DNA from: Chondrilla cf. caribensis
Lineage: Eukaryota > Porifera > Demospongiae > Chondrillida > Chondrillidae
Assembly (NCBI GenBank): GCA_964020155.1
Contig: OZ026554.1
Location: forward strand, 3,510,327-3,522,826
Reading direction: 5' to 3'
Length of the DNA: 12,500 nt
In this document: positions 1 through 10,279 of the stretch, one piece after another
Layout of the letters: each line of letters opens with the position of its first letter
Numbering within the stretch: the stretch's first letter is position 1
Notes under the pieces: generated by a model
Told to the model about the DNA's origin: nothing
The model's input: only the letters and a program-made list of their open reading frames with translations
Databases searched by the model: none
Program-made: the position numbers and the translations under genes

Positions 1-580
1 TGCCAAGCACCAATCAAATTCAACTATTGATTACGTCATACTAACGCACGTACTATTATGCACATAGACCGTCCAGGCGCCGAGGGGCGGAAAAGGGATG
101 GACGGTCTAGTCCAAGTATCACATCGTCTATTTATGCAATGTCTAGGGTTTGTTTTGAGTTTGTTGTATTGAGGATGTACATCTCAATGTCCCCTGATTC
201 TAGTAACAGATTGTACCTTTAAAACTTCCAAATATATGCTATTCCTATAGGGGACACGTAAATCAATTTGCTTGAGCAGTTCTTTAGTAGATTGATGCCA
301 TCTCAATGAGCTACCTCAACCGTTACTAGACTACCCAGTATAACATATCATATTCTAGCTCTGGTTCACTACCAAAGAGTAAGAGCATTGAAGAATTGCA
401 ACATTCATCACATAAGATTAAACTGAAAAGGGATAGGGGACGCACCGGGGGGTTACAGAGAGCTGCGTCAAGTGATGTTCTCAGATACAATGGGGACAGC
501 CCATCAAAGTGACAGTATAGCGAGATTGCTACCAGTGATGGCCGGATGATCAAATGCTGGTCATCGGGAGATATCCCATA
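1..580. other. Non-coding stretch left of the LINE
   Basis: No convincing gene on either strand. The only structure seen is the perfect hairpin at 65-109. The short open frame across 326-553 has no family-like features. Confidence 0.6.
65..109. repeat. GC-rich hairpin with perfect 10-bp arms
   Basis: TAGACCGTCC (65-74) pairs with GGACGGTCTA (100-109) around a 25-nt GC-rich loop, standing out from AT-rich surroundings. It may be the end of, or a remnant of, a fold-back element. The outermost TA/TA would fit a TA target duplication. Confidence 0.6.
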
Positions 581-610
581 TCAATCAATCAATCAATAAT
601 TATTATTATT
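581..610 (-). repeat. Simple-repeat tail of the LINE
   Basis: (TCAA)n followed by (TAAT/TTA)n on the plus strand. On the element strand it is an ATTATT...TGATTGAT tail. It marks the 3' end of the insertion. Confidence 0.65.
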
Positions 611-630
611 TGAGTGCATCACACCCGAAG

Positions 631-659
631 GTGCTAGGACATATGGTCCTATGTAGCAC
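631..659 (-). other. Predicted hairpin in the LINE 3' end
   Basis: Two stacked stems, GTGCT (631-635)/AGCAC (655-659) and AGGAC (636-640)/GTCCT (646-650), enclose a 5-nt loop. A 4-nt bulge, ATGT (651-654), separates them on one side. It lies just upstream, in the sense of the element, of the simple-repeat tail. 3' hairpins of this kind are reverse-transcriptase recognition sites in some LINE clades. The role here is inferred. Confidence 0.55.
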
Positions 660-914
660 TATAACATCAATACACAACATCAGAATTAACTATGGAGTGT
701 CTAGTGCACTAGTCCATCACAATGACAAAATAATGAGTTACACACCAAATCTGGCTGACCACATTACACTAACTTAAGATGGTTTAAAATATAATATTAT
801 TCTTTGAACAGGCTTGTGATTATATGAACGCTGCCTTCTCTCTGTTACTCTTTCCTCTAAAACCATCCATCTCAGCAACTTTATCAATGGTATCCTTAAA
901 TGTTCCCAGGTAGG

Positions 915-1304
915 GCACTGCAGCAGCCAGTGGCAGACATCTTCTATTTCCTCACTCTCACATTCTTTGCATACTCTTCATTCCCTCTCCACTCCTTGCC
1001 ACCTTCCCATCTCAATCTGAAACAGTGCTGTTCCTCCTCTCAACTTAACTAGCATCCTTCTCGCTCTCTGGCTTCTTACGGCTCCACAGCTAGACTCAAT
1101 CCCCAGTTCTGCCATCTGCTTCATCATACACAGCTTCGGCTTCTCCTCCAATTCCTTTGCCAACATACTCTTAACCTTTCTCAATGTGATACTTCTCAAC
1201 ATCTCCACAAACTCTTGATCACAAAGACCCTTAATTGCGTCTACTCCCATATCCTGCAACTCAAAGTCCCTCATACATGTTCTTGATCCATACCCCTTTG
1301 CCAC
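915..1304 (-). pseudogene. LINE C-terminal region with zinc knuckle
   Basis: An open stretch of about 108 residues rich in Lys, Arg and Glu ends at TGA 980-978. The same frame then continues CKECESEEIEDVCHWLLQC (971-915), a cysteine/histidine cluster followed by PTWEHLR. That arrangement is typical of the end of LINE ORF2. The TGA therefore looks like a nonsense mutation in the decayed copy, not the original stop. Confidence 0.7.
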
Positions 1305-1886
1305 ATTTCACAGCCTCTCTTGTCACCTTCCTTAATAGTCTCCCTTCATATACCTCACTAGTCAGAATCTTCATCCTGCATCTTGGCCTCCCATACAACT
1401 GCCAGTGACTTCATCTCCCACGACAGTGACGCCTAGGGATGTAGTATCCCCACTCCAAAGAACATCCTGAAAACCCGCAGCTGTACTTGTTCGATAGATT
1501 CTAAATTTCGGCAGGAACCCCAAACCTGCACCCCCCATACAACATGCTTCACTTCACTAGTGACTCCATTAGCTTTCTAAAAATCCCAATTTCCACATCT
1601 CAAATCTCCAACCGATATCTCAGCAGACATGCTCCCAGAGCCCTTCTCCCAGCCTCTGCCTTATCCTCCACCATCTGTTTCAAGTCCATATGTTCATCTA
1701 GTACAACACATCCTAAGTATTTACATGATGAGACCATCAGGATTGCCTTGCCATCCACCTCGTACTTCACCTCACATCTAGCTACGTTCTTCTCACGGAT
1801 TTGCTTGATCCCACACTTGGCTACATTGATCTTCACCCCCCCCCTCCACTACTTACACCATTCAACTAACACATCTAGACTTTTCT

Positions 1887-2087
1887 TCAACCCAGATTCA
1901 TCTGGAGCCAACATGTGTCATCTGCAAATAGTAGACCAGGAACCTTCTCCTCACCACACTCTACCCCACACTTCTCCTCCTGCAGCCTCTTTGTAGCACC
2001 ATTGATGTAGAGAGAAAAGAGTAACGGAGACAGTACACGACCTTGCCGTAGCCCTGTGTTCACCTCAAAGTCTTCGCTAACCTGCAT
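1887..2087 (-). pseudogene. Reverse transcriptase fragment (palm, FADD box)
   Basis: A 66-residue open piece. GLRQGRVLSPLLFSLYIN is the RT signature that in intact LINEs usually reads RQGCVLSP, and LLFADDT is the metal-binding catalytic box. It is cut off upstream by the 5' truncation and downstream by a frameshift around 1885-1840, after which the frame used at 1836-1600 takes over. It cannot make an active enzyme. Confidence 0.88.
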
Positions 2088-2110
2088 GCCCGTGCCTTGA
2101 TGAACATCAA

Positions 2111-2968
2111 TCAGGAAGAGAAAGAGAAACTGACAGCAAGAGTGGATGGAGATATTATGTTATGATATCTTCCACGGTTCACCTCCTCTGTAGGGTCTGC
2201 AAACACAATGTGGTATACGATTACAGTGCTGTGTGAACAAGTCCAGGAGTGCAGAAGAACATTAGTACTGCATGTAGCCCCATGCATGCAGTGTCAATTA
2301 TTTTATATCAGAAACACTAGGTGCTTTTGTGTGTATTCGAGTCAATTGCAGGTCTTCTATATATATTATATATACACAGTAGCAGTGGTGAGGACTACTG
2401 TAACAAGGGTATATACACCGATATATACAGTATTTATATTCAAATAACTTTCCAATAACTGGGACAATACGTATATCGGCTAATATTGAGAGTAATGTAT
2501 ATACATAGCTGATGTGATCTTGGACTGTATATATATAAATTAAATATCATAATATATATATATATATATATACATGCACATGATTTAGGATCCATGCAGG
2601 AAGAATTACAATTGCATTAATAGTGTAATCAGATTGCATACAAAAATGTAGTGAATTTAAAATAACCACACTTGAGTAACCTTGTCTTGAAATCCAACAG
2701 TATGTATGAATAATAAACTCAAAGGAAAGTGACCAACACTTGAATGACTAGCCATTGATGAAAAGAGCTATATCATATATAGTGGAGAGATTTAAAATTG
2801 AAACTTGTGTTCAATAAGGAAGCATGGGTACATAAGAATGAGTAGAAAATTTAAGTTGTGTCAACTGAATCAATTATTATACTCCATGAAGTACATATTA
2901 TCTTAAAATGATAATTAATGTCAAATTGAAGGCAAATGGATTTCTACATTAATTTTAAACTTTAGTTC
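2111..2968. other. AT-rich sequence downstream of FUT8, expected to hold its 3' UTR
   Basis: No coding signal. It contains AT dinucleotide runs, notably 2551-2572. On the FUT8 strand I find no AATAAA or ATTAAA (TTTATT or TTTAAT on the plus strand) between the stop codon and the LINE. TATAAA-type variants occur near 2302-2307 and 2430-2436. The polyadenylation site cannot be placed. Confidence 0.55.
2551..2572. repeat. (TA)n microsatellite
   Basis: About 22 bp of alternating AT, with a shorter similar run near 2358-2372. It lies in the presumed 3' flank of FUT8. Confidence 0.85.
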
Positions 2969-3192
2969 TCATAAGTCTGAGTTGTAAGTAGAAAATTTTG
3001 CAATGACAGGTACTTCTTCAACTTTATAAGACAAATATTCCCCATATGCCGAAGTTCTCCTATTTTTTCCTTTACTTGTCCCGTCTTTCTCATTCCCTGC
3101 AATCCCCACCAAGTCCCCCACCTGCATTTCAATACGACCCTCCTTCTCAGCTGTTTGACTGTACAAGGCCTTCACTTCATGATCTTGTTGCC
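2969..3192 (-). CDS. FUT8: FUT8 coding exon 9: SH3 domain and stop (residues 495-568)
   Basis: After TTTGTTTTAG| it encodes [20 protein letters not shown], then [20 protein letters not shown] and [19 protein letters not shown], with TGA at 2971-2969. It matches the human C-terminus from GQNAHNQIAIYAHQPR through PGDIIGVAGNHWDGYSKG. The HW pair of human AGNHWDG is EK here. The tail is DL rather than human EK and has no retention signal that I recognise. Confidence 0.95.
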
Positions 3193-6100
3193 CTAAAACA
3201 AATGACAATGTTCTTATTGGTAAATTGGTAGTTTTGGAGGAATAGAGGGAGAATATAATGAAGTGACATACAAAAGGTGAGGTAAATAAATAGATATACT
3301 GCAAATACAACCTACAAATATATCTGTAGATACACAACACAAAAATGAAAGTAATGTGATAGTTGTATTACGTTTATGAATAAAATCAACTCCATGCATG
3401 GATTCTCACTGAAAGGTTGATTGAAACAATAAACAAGTGTCTTCACATAAGGGAGGTGAGTTCATATAAGGGAGGTGTGTTCACATAAGGGAGGTGCATT
3501 CACATGAGGGAGGTGTGTTCATGTAAGGGAGGTGTGTTCACATAAGGGAGCTAGGTGTGTTCATGAGGGAGAACTGTAGATAGATGTGCACATGTACATT
3601 GGAATTTCCTGACAAAAATAAGTAAAACTAGCTGAACACTCACAATACATTATACAGTGGAACCTCTCTATAAAGGACACATTGGGACCAGCTAATTTGT
3701 CCACTGTAGAGAGGTTGTCCACTCTTAAGAGGTGAAAATTGTATTAGCACTATAGGAAAGTTTGTTTTTGGTGCCTTACAGTGTCCTTTGTAGGGAGAAA
3801 ATTTCTATGGTGTCCTTTATTGGGAGAGTCCTTTACTAGAGGCTCCACTGTATGTTTAGTTCATCAAAAAATTTCATACATAATGTAGGTATGTACAAAT
3901 GTGCATCTACTTAAGAGCTTATTATACACATGCTGTACATGGACATATCTATGTACATGTACCTGCATATATGTACATACGTATGTATGTATGTGCAAAA
4001 TACAAGGATCCAAAATACAATGTATAGATACTACACCTATGGTACATACATATCACACATACATTCCTCAAAACTGAATACATAATACATAAATTCACAT
4101 TCAACATACTATTATACTCATATATACATATGTACTGTACTACGTATATACATCATGTTACAACACACAAACCTGTAAAATAGTATATGTCATCTAGCGA
4201 ATAGTACTTCTGGGAAGCGTCAACATGATAGGTCTGCATGAGCTCATAGGTAAGACGACACACCTGGAAGAAAAATATACACTACTAGTAGTTACTGTAA
4301 TAGTTACTGTAGTGGTGTCTGCATGGTGATTATTCAATAATCTCTTCAATTAATTGGAATACTGACAAAGACAATTAAATCATATAGGCATTAAATTTGA
4401 TATTCCAATTATCATTAGAATTAAGACAATTATCAGCTGAGAATCATATTCAGTCAATGATAAATCATGATCCATTATAACAGTTTTCCTTAATCAGAAA
4501 ATTCCTGCTTGGATATCATCGGTTTGGGGGATGGGAACTTACTACACCCCTACACCCATGAGGTTTACAGCTCAATCACCTAGGTGCTGAGGGTGACTAG
4601 GTGTTGGTGGCGACTAGGTGCTGGTGCTGATTAGGTGCTAAGGGTGAGAAGAGGTTGATTCTTTGAATAGGAAATCTCACATTTGATGAGAATGTACACA
4701 CGACATATTCACTCTCTGCCAGGATGTACACATCAAAGGCCACTCCAAATAGTGAATTTAAGGAGTATCGTGAGTGGGTCTGAGCAGACTCGGCCACTCC
4801 TTCATCTCCAAACACCTCATAGTCAGGATATCTGTGAAGGTTTAAAGTAGAGAAATGTAGTATGTTGCATGGCCGAATCAAAGTGAAAACTGTTTAAGTA
4901 ATTGTTAATAAATTAAATGTTTGCTAATTAATGTTCAGTAACTGATTGGTAAGCTCAAGTAACAATTATTTAGCATACCATTTTATAGAGACACACACCA
5001 CATAAGAAATGAACACATCGTTCACTGGTTCAAGGTTATTGATATCCAGAAAAACATGAAAAACAAAGTTAAGTGCAGTAAAAAATCTACGCATGCATGT
5101 ATATTTTTCTTGAGCATGATTCCTGTGAGTTAACGAGGAAAGAAAGATGAGATTTCAAATTGTGATAAGGTCACTTTATCTCACAATTTTAAACAGTTTA
5201 AAGTAGTTTGTCCAGTTAAACTTCCAAAATGTATGTATTTCTATGATAGTATATGATAGGTGAGACATTAGGAAGTTAACGACATCAAAGGAGTTAACGG
5301 GTTAACAGTTAACTGTTAATCATCTACTGTCAACCAGAAAGGAATTAATCATTAAATGCTACTACTGGTACCTCGAAGCCATCTGAATGGGTTAATAGTC
5401 CATAATAACCTTTAGCTATTTCAGAAAATCGTCTTTTTTGAAGTTATAAGCGAAATCCATCTCAGCTACTCATAATCATGTCATTGAACGGGATACATAA
5501 TAGTTATACCCCTCTTCTGGATGGTACATGGGAGTGTACTGACCAAAAGAGGGGTACAACTATTACATGTACACGCATGTTTGAGAGAGTATACGTAGCT
5601 AGTTCTTTGAGGAATATAACACTGAATAAAACTGGTACCGAGGGTGTTCGGTTTAGAGAGGTTTAATGGCATGGAATTTTTAAACAACCATAAAGGAGAA
5701 TCCAGGACTATACCACAATGTGATAAATAATCAAGGGAACACAGTTAATCCGAAGGATATAGGTATAAAATGACACTATGGCCAGAAATTGGTGAAGTCT
5801 GTTCCAGGTGCTCACTAACTTTGTTCGAGCTTCTCTGATCACAGTTGGATCGTCTGTTGCAATGAAGACTCTCTTTTTTTCAATGTGGTGGGTCATTCTT
5901 TGCTTTTGGTACCATTCCTCCACATGTACCATGTACTCATCAATCCCATGGAATGCCGCCTCGGAGTGTATCTTATCCGTTCTTCTGACCTGCACACTAC
6001 ACAGAAATGCATGTTCTACTGACATGACAACATGAATGAATAATACCTATGACAAAATTACAGACAGCACACAGAAGAAAGACAGGATGATCAGATAAAG

Positions 6101-9100
6101 ATGAATGAAAGACAACTCCCTCTGCCTAACTGGTGAAACTTGTGTACATGTGTGTGAACATACATTCCCCATTGGCTACTTTGCACTGCATAGGGGCGTA
6201 GGAATAGGCGGGAATGGTGGGGTTTTACCACCACCACTTTTGAGGTTACCCTTGATCATAAGAAAAGCTTGAAGTTTGCCTATTGTTACTAACAGAATAT
6301 GCTACAATTCTATACATTAAAATTTCGAGCATTATAGGAAGTTAAAAGGTATGATTGAATCTATTTCGATTACAATTACTCTCGCACAAATCCTCTACCC
6401 AATTTCTTGTCGTTACCCGTCATGACGGCCATTTTGTACCAATTGCGCAATACTCGTGAAGGCACGTGTGTACAGCGAAATCTTGTTTTCGCTTTAGGTC
6501 TAGAACGCTTGTGTGAACGAAGTCTATTCTGTGATGGCTTATCTGCATGCATGATTGTCGAATGAATTAATGCTTTCATTTAGCTTGAGTTCCTGTGCAG
6601 CACTGCTAAATTGACATGAAATGCACATGAACTAAGCATAACATGAGTAGATAGCTAGCTACATAGTATGATAGGGATTCATGAGCATAAATTTCACTGC
6701 ATGTGGTCTTGTAATATTGGCCCCGCCACTCGTTTTATACTTCCTACGCCCCTGCTGCATACAATTTGATTATGGTTGGATCACAAAGCAATTGTAATCA
6801 GTCTATTGTAATAATGACTGCATTCATGTAATGTAATCAATTCCAGCTGAATACACTTGTGAATGCAAAACATTAGGTAGGTTAAAACTCTTTGAAAGTG
6901 AATACTTTTGAGTATTTCATTATGGTATTGCACTTTATAATCATACGTCCTTCATGTTAGACTCATTAAACTTGTGTCCGCGAACATGACAGTGAGAACA
7001 AACTTTTCAAAGTTTGAAATTCAATTTGAGAGAGTCGCTTCTTAATAATAAACAAAGGGTATGCAGTTGTCGGCTAACATTTTAACCACAAAGAAAAACC
7101 AGTCACCTGAACTGAAGAACGTGACAGTGTGGGTATTTCAAGTTCCTTTGAACTGAAACTCCAGTATGTAGAAGAACATTCACAGAAACCGATTTAAATT
7201 GCCCGAGTGTGTTCACATTCATCAAAGCATACATGGCCTTCTAAACCAGTGATTCATAATACGTAAGTGGAAATCTGCCAAATCGTCTTGGTTGAACAAG
7301 TTATTCACAAAAGCAATTTAAAGGAATTGCTTTAAGATTTGTCCAGTGTTGAAGGGGCTATTGTACTTGATTGGTGGAGACCATCTGAATCATAAAAAAT
7401 CATCCTTCATTTTGAAACTTTAGCGTATCACGAGTTATGCTGTTATGTAAGTAGAGGTGAACATGTTGTAAGGCAAACAGTAGATACTTCTCAAGACAAT
7501 CACCCTTGAGATATAGCTGCTTCAGCAAGTCTTAGAGCAAACCTTTAGAGCTATGTCTGGTTTGCTGTAGTAGTGCACGTGATACATAAATCTTGATAAA
7601 AACAACATCAGATTGAAAAAAAAACAATTTTACGGGTCTCTTATAATTTGTCATAGTAATTTTCAACTGTAGTTAATATACACTACACTACACTATACTT
7701 ATAATCAGTTAAAATTTATACCTACTTCCCTGTATATGTATGTATACACACTCTCTATCAGTCAATATGCAATGATGAAGCATACGTACGTACATACCTA
7801 CAAACGTACCCAACATATGGCTTCTTTATTTTCAAAGCTTTCTTCTTCTCAGCAATGAATTCTCTCAGTTTTTTGTTGGGTCTCATGAGATAAGTTAGGA
7901 ACTGACCAGCAAACCAAACAAATGGATGTCCATGAAAGGACAGTAGTTTGTCTGCAAATTCTGTAGGGATTGCTGGGGGTAGGAAGGGTGGTCTTGGTTT
8001 GAGAGATGTGATTAAAGGAACTGAAACAACCTGTGGGAAATCACAATTAGATTTAGTAATAGTATAGCAGAAGATACTTGTATTACTGCAACAGTCCAAA
8101 TATCACAAACCATAATCGTTTGTTGCAATTATTACAATCATCATCACAATCTGTGGTGAAATTAGGGCTGGGAATCGGCTGAAATTTTCAAATCAATAAT
8201 CAGTATATAGTAGCCGATCGATTAATCGATTGAGTAATTAAGTGGGCGTAACCGGAAACCACTTTCACTTTATTAGACTAAGTAGTCATCCAATAGACAT
8301 GAAATGAAGTCCACAGAGCCCTTTTCAAAATTCAGGTACTCTTGAAGTACGAAATTGAACCCGTGGAGTGAAGGTTTTGGGTGATAAGGTGGGGGTGGCT
8401 TCCTGGTCTACTCACTTAATTGCTTCCTGTGATTAATTGATTTGCTTGTACTATTAATGATAATCGGATTTGAAATGAATATTGATTGTTTAATCGATTA
8501 ATCGATTAATCATCCCAGCACTTAGTCTAGTAAAAATACTGTCATTACTATCTAAACGTTGGGGATATTTGCTTTGCTTTTAATAATTGTCTTCAACTCA
8601 CACTAGATATATCGTGATTGAGAGCATTGGAATCAAGATATTAGCTCATTGTTGTAACAAACTTTATTCTGATACGATAAATGTCTGGGTCAATGATCAT
8701 GATTATTGTGGTGCATGCATTCTGTTTAAGAAAACACTACCATTAGCAATACCATAACTGTGTGTTAGCATTCTACGATCCAGCCCACCAGAGTCATGTA
8801 TTACCTGCTTATCTTGGTGATCACCAGCCCACTTGACAGCTCCTGTAGCAGTGGTACAGGTACCACTGACTGGGAGGAAGGCACCTGTCCAACCTTTTCC
8901 ACTGGAATAGGGCCAACCTATCAAGTAGACAATATCCCAGTAATACTATTTGTACAACCCATGGAAATATTATACATAACATCATACATTCCTGTGTGAT
9001 AGCATGTCCACCTCCACCTAGTCTGGCTTGCTATACAGTTGCAGTATAGTGGTAATAGAATGGTAATAGAATTGAACAGGGACCTCTTAAAATTTTACAT

Positions 9101-9884
9101 TTGCATGACATTGTATCTATTAGTATCAACTTTGGACATGCATGCACAGCTACGTATAATAAGAAATCCTTGATGGTAATTGCTAATAATGAAAATTGCA
9201 GTTGGATTTAATCCAATAAATATTTATTTTCAGTGGTAATTGTGCACGGTACGTGTGGAGTGGCACATACAAATCATCTCATCCACCAATGATAGTAGAT
9301 GGGGGTACAATTGTGGCCATTTGGATTATCATTGGCTGCAATTGTCACATTTAGGTTCAGTATGAGATTCATGGTACATGTGACTTAATACATTGGCAAT
9401 ACAAATGGCCACAATTGTATCCTCAGTGTACAAATGGCCATTTGCAATTATACCCTTTTAGTACAAATGGCCACAAATTGAATTTTACCCTTTTAGTACA
9501 AATGGCTACAATTATACCCCCATTGTACACACATTCAGCACCTCCTGATTGGATCACAAGGGTCCGTCTGGTACCATAGGCGAGGATGAAGCAGTACATC
9601 ACATGGTGCATATAACATCCAAATCCACAGACTTCCCCTAAAGAACAGACCAGCTTCCGTGCTGTGTTGCAATTCTTTGGATTTTGTAGATGATGTAATC
9701 GATTTTGTATGAGCGTCCCAAGTTTCTACGTACATATATTGACAGTAGCATACATATCAAGATAGTTTGAATATGGATTATGAATGAACTAACATTATAA
9801 CACAAAGGTGTACATATACATATTATGGATATACCAGCATACAATCATGCGCATACGTACGCACGCATGCACACACACATATGA

Positions 9885-9944
<60 letters not shown>

Positions 9945-10231
9945 CCACACGCATGTATGTACGCATGCACACACACACACACACACTTTTGCAGTGTCCA
10001 ATTTCCAGTTCATGTCTAACTCCTCCAATCTGTAAACATCAGTCAAAATGGACTTCTCCTGGTGACTCATGTCCTCCAACAGCTTGTCAATGTCACTTAT
10101 ACTTTTACTGTCCTTCATCTTCTTCAGCCGTGCTCTCAAATGCCACCATAGTTCCTGTATGCCATTTTTTACCTACATACGTACATAATTATTATACCGA
10201 ATTAACATTTCTGAATAATAATGTATGAACA

Positions 10232-10279
<48 letters not shown>

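Larger units (their letters stand above)
581..2110 (-). mobile_element. Degenerate 5'-truncated non-LTR retrotransposon (LINE), 3' half
   Basis: Reading on the minus strand, 2087-1887 gives VSEDFEVNTGLRQG, LSPLLFSLYING and LLFADDT. These are reverse-transcriptase palm motifs, with the FADD catalytic box at 1928-1917. Downstream pieces in shifted frames (1836-1600; about 1540-1310; 1304-978) read as the RT thumb and C-terminal region, with KYLGCVV, then LTSEVYEGRLLRKV. A CCHC-like zinc knuckle (CX2CX9HX4C) lies at 971-915, after an in-frame TGA at 980-978. A 3' UTR, hairpin and simple-repeat tail end near 581. Frameshifts and stops show it is dead. The 5' edge, about 2090-2130, is only estimated. 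I cannot name the clade safely; a CR1/L2/RTE-type element is possible. Confidence 0.85.
3193..4172 (-). other. FUT8: FUT8 intron 8 (980 bp)
   Basis: Phase 1, donor GTTTGT, acceptor TTTGTTTTAG. It contains a 19-bp minisatellite (3442-3572), a TA-flanked MITE (3655-3850) and low-complexity TGTA/TACGTA sequence around 3930-4150. Confidence 0.9.
4832..5819 (-). other. FUT8: FUT8 intron 6 (988 bp)
   Basis: Phase 2, donor GTTAGT, acceptor CCTTCACAG. It contains an inverted repeat (5498-5565) and an 18-bp palindrome (5302-5319) in a stretch rich in GTTAAC. Otherwise it is AT-rich without coding signal. Confidence 0.9.
9726..9986 (-). other. FUT8: FUT8 intron 2 (261 bp), starting in a (GT)n microsatellite
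   Basis: The shortest intron. Its first 19 bases on the gene strand are alternating GT. After a short ATGCGTACATACATGCGTG stretch, a second (GT)n tract of about 53 bases follows. The acceptor is GTACGTAG|AAA, phase 0, with little pyrimidine tract. Confidence 0.9.

Noticed and set aside
1544..1996. 150-residue plus-strand open frame
   Set aside because: It is antisense to the LINE reverse transcriptase, is rich in Ser/Thr/His as expected of a complement shadow, and has no domain.
2208..2447. 79-residue plus-strand open frame
   Set aside because: Low-complexity Tyr/Ile/Thr-rich translation of TATATACA sequence with no family signal.
3442..3572. Possible CRISPR array because of regular repeats
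   Set aside because: The 19-bp units are directly tandem with no unique spacers; it is a minisatellite in a eukaryotic intron.
5808..6035. Plus-strand open frame across FUT8 exon 6
   Set aside because: Antisense shadow; the minus strand encodes the VRRTDK and ATDDP motifs.
9808..10228. Plus-strand and minus-strand open frames coding for poly-(Thr-His) or poly-(Val-Cys)
   Set aside because: They are translations of the (AC)n microsatellite; only 10172-9987 on the minus strand is real exon.
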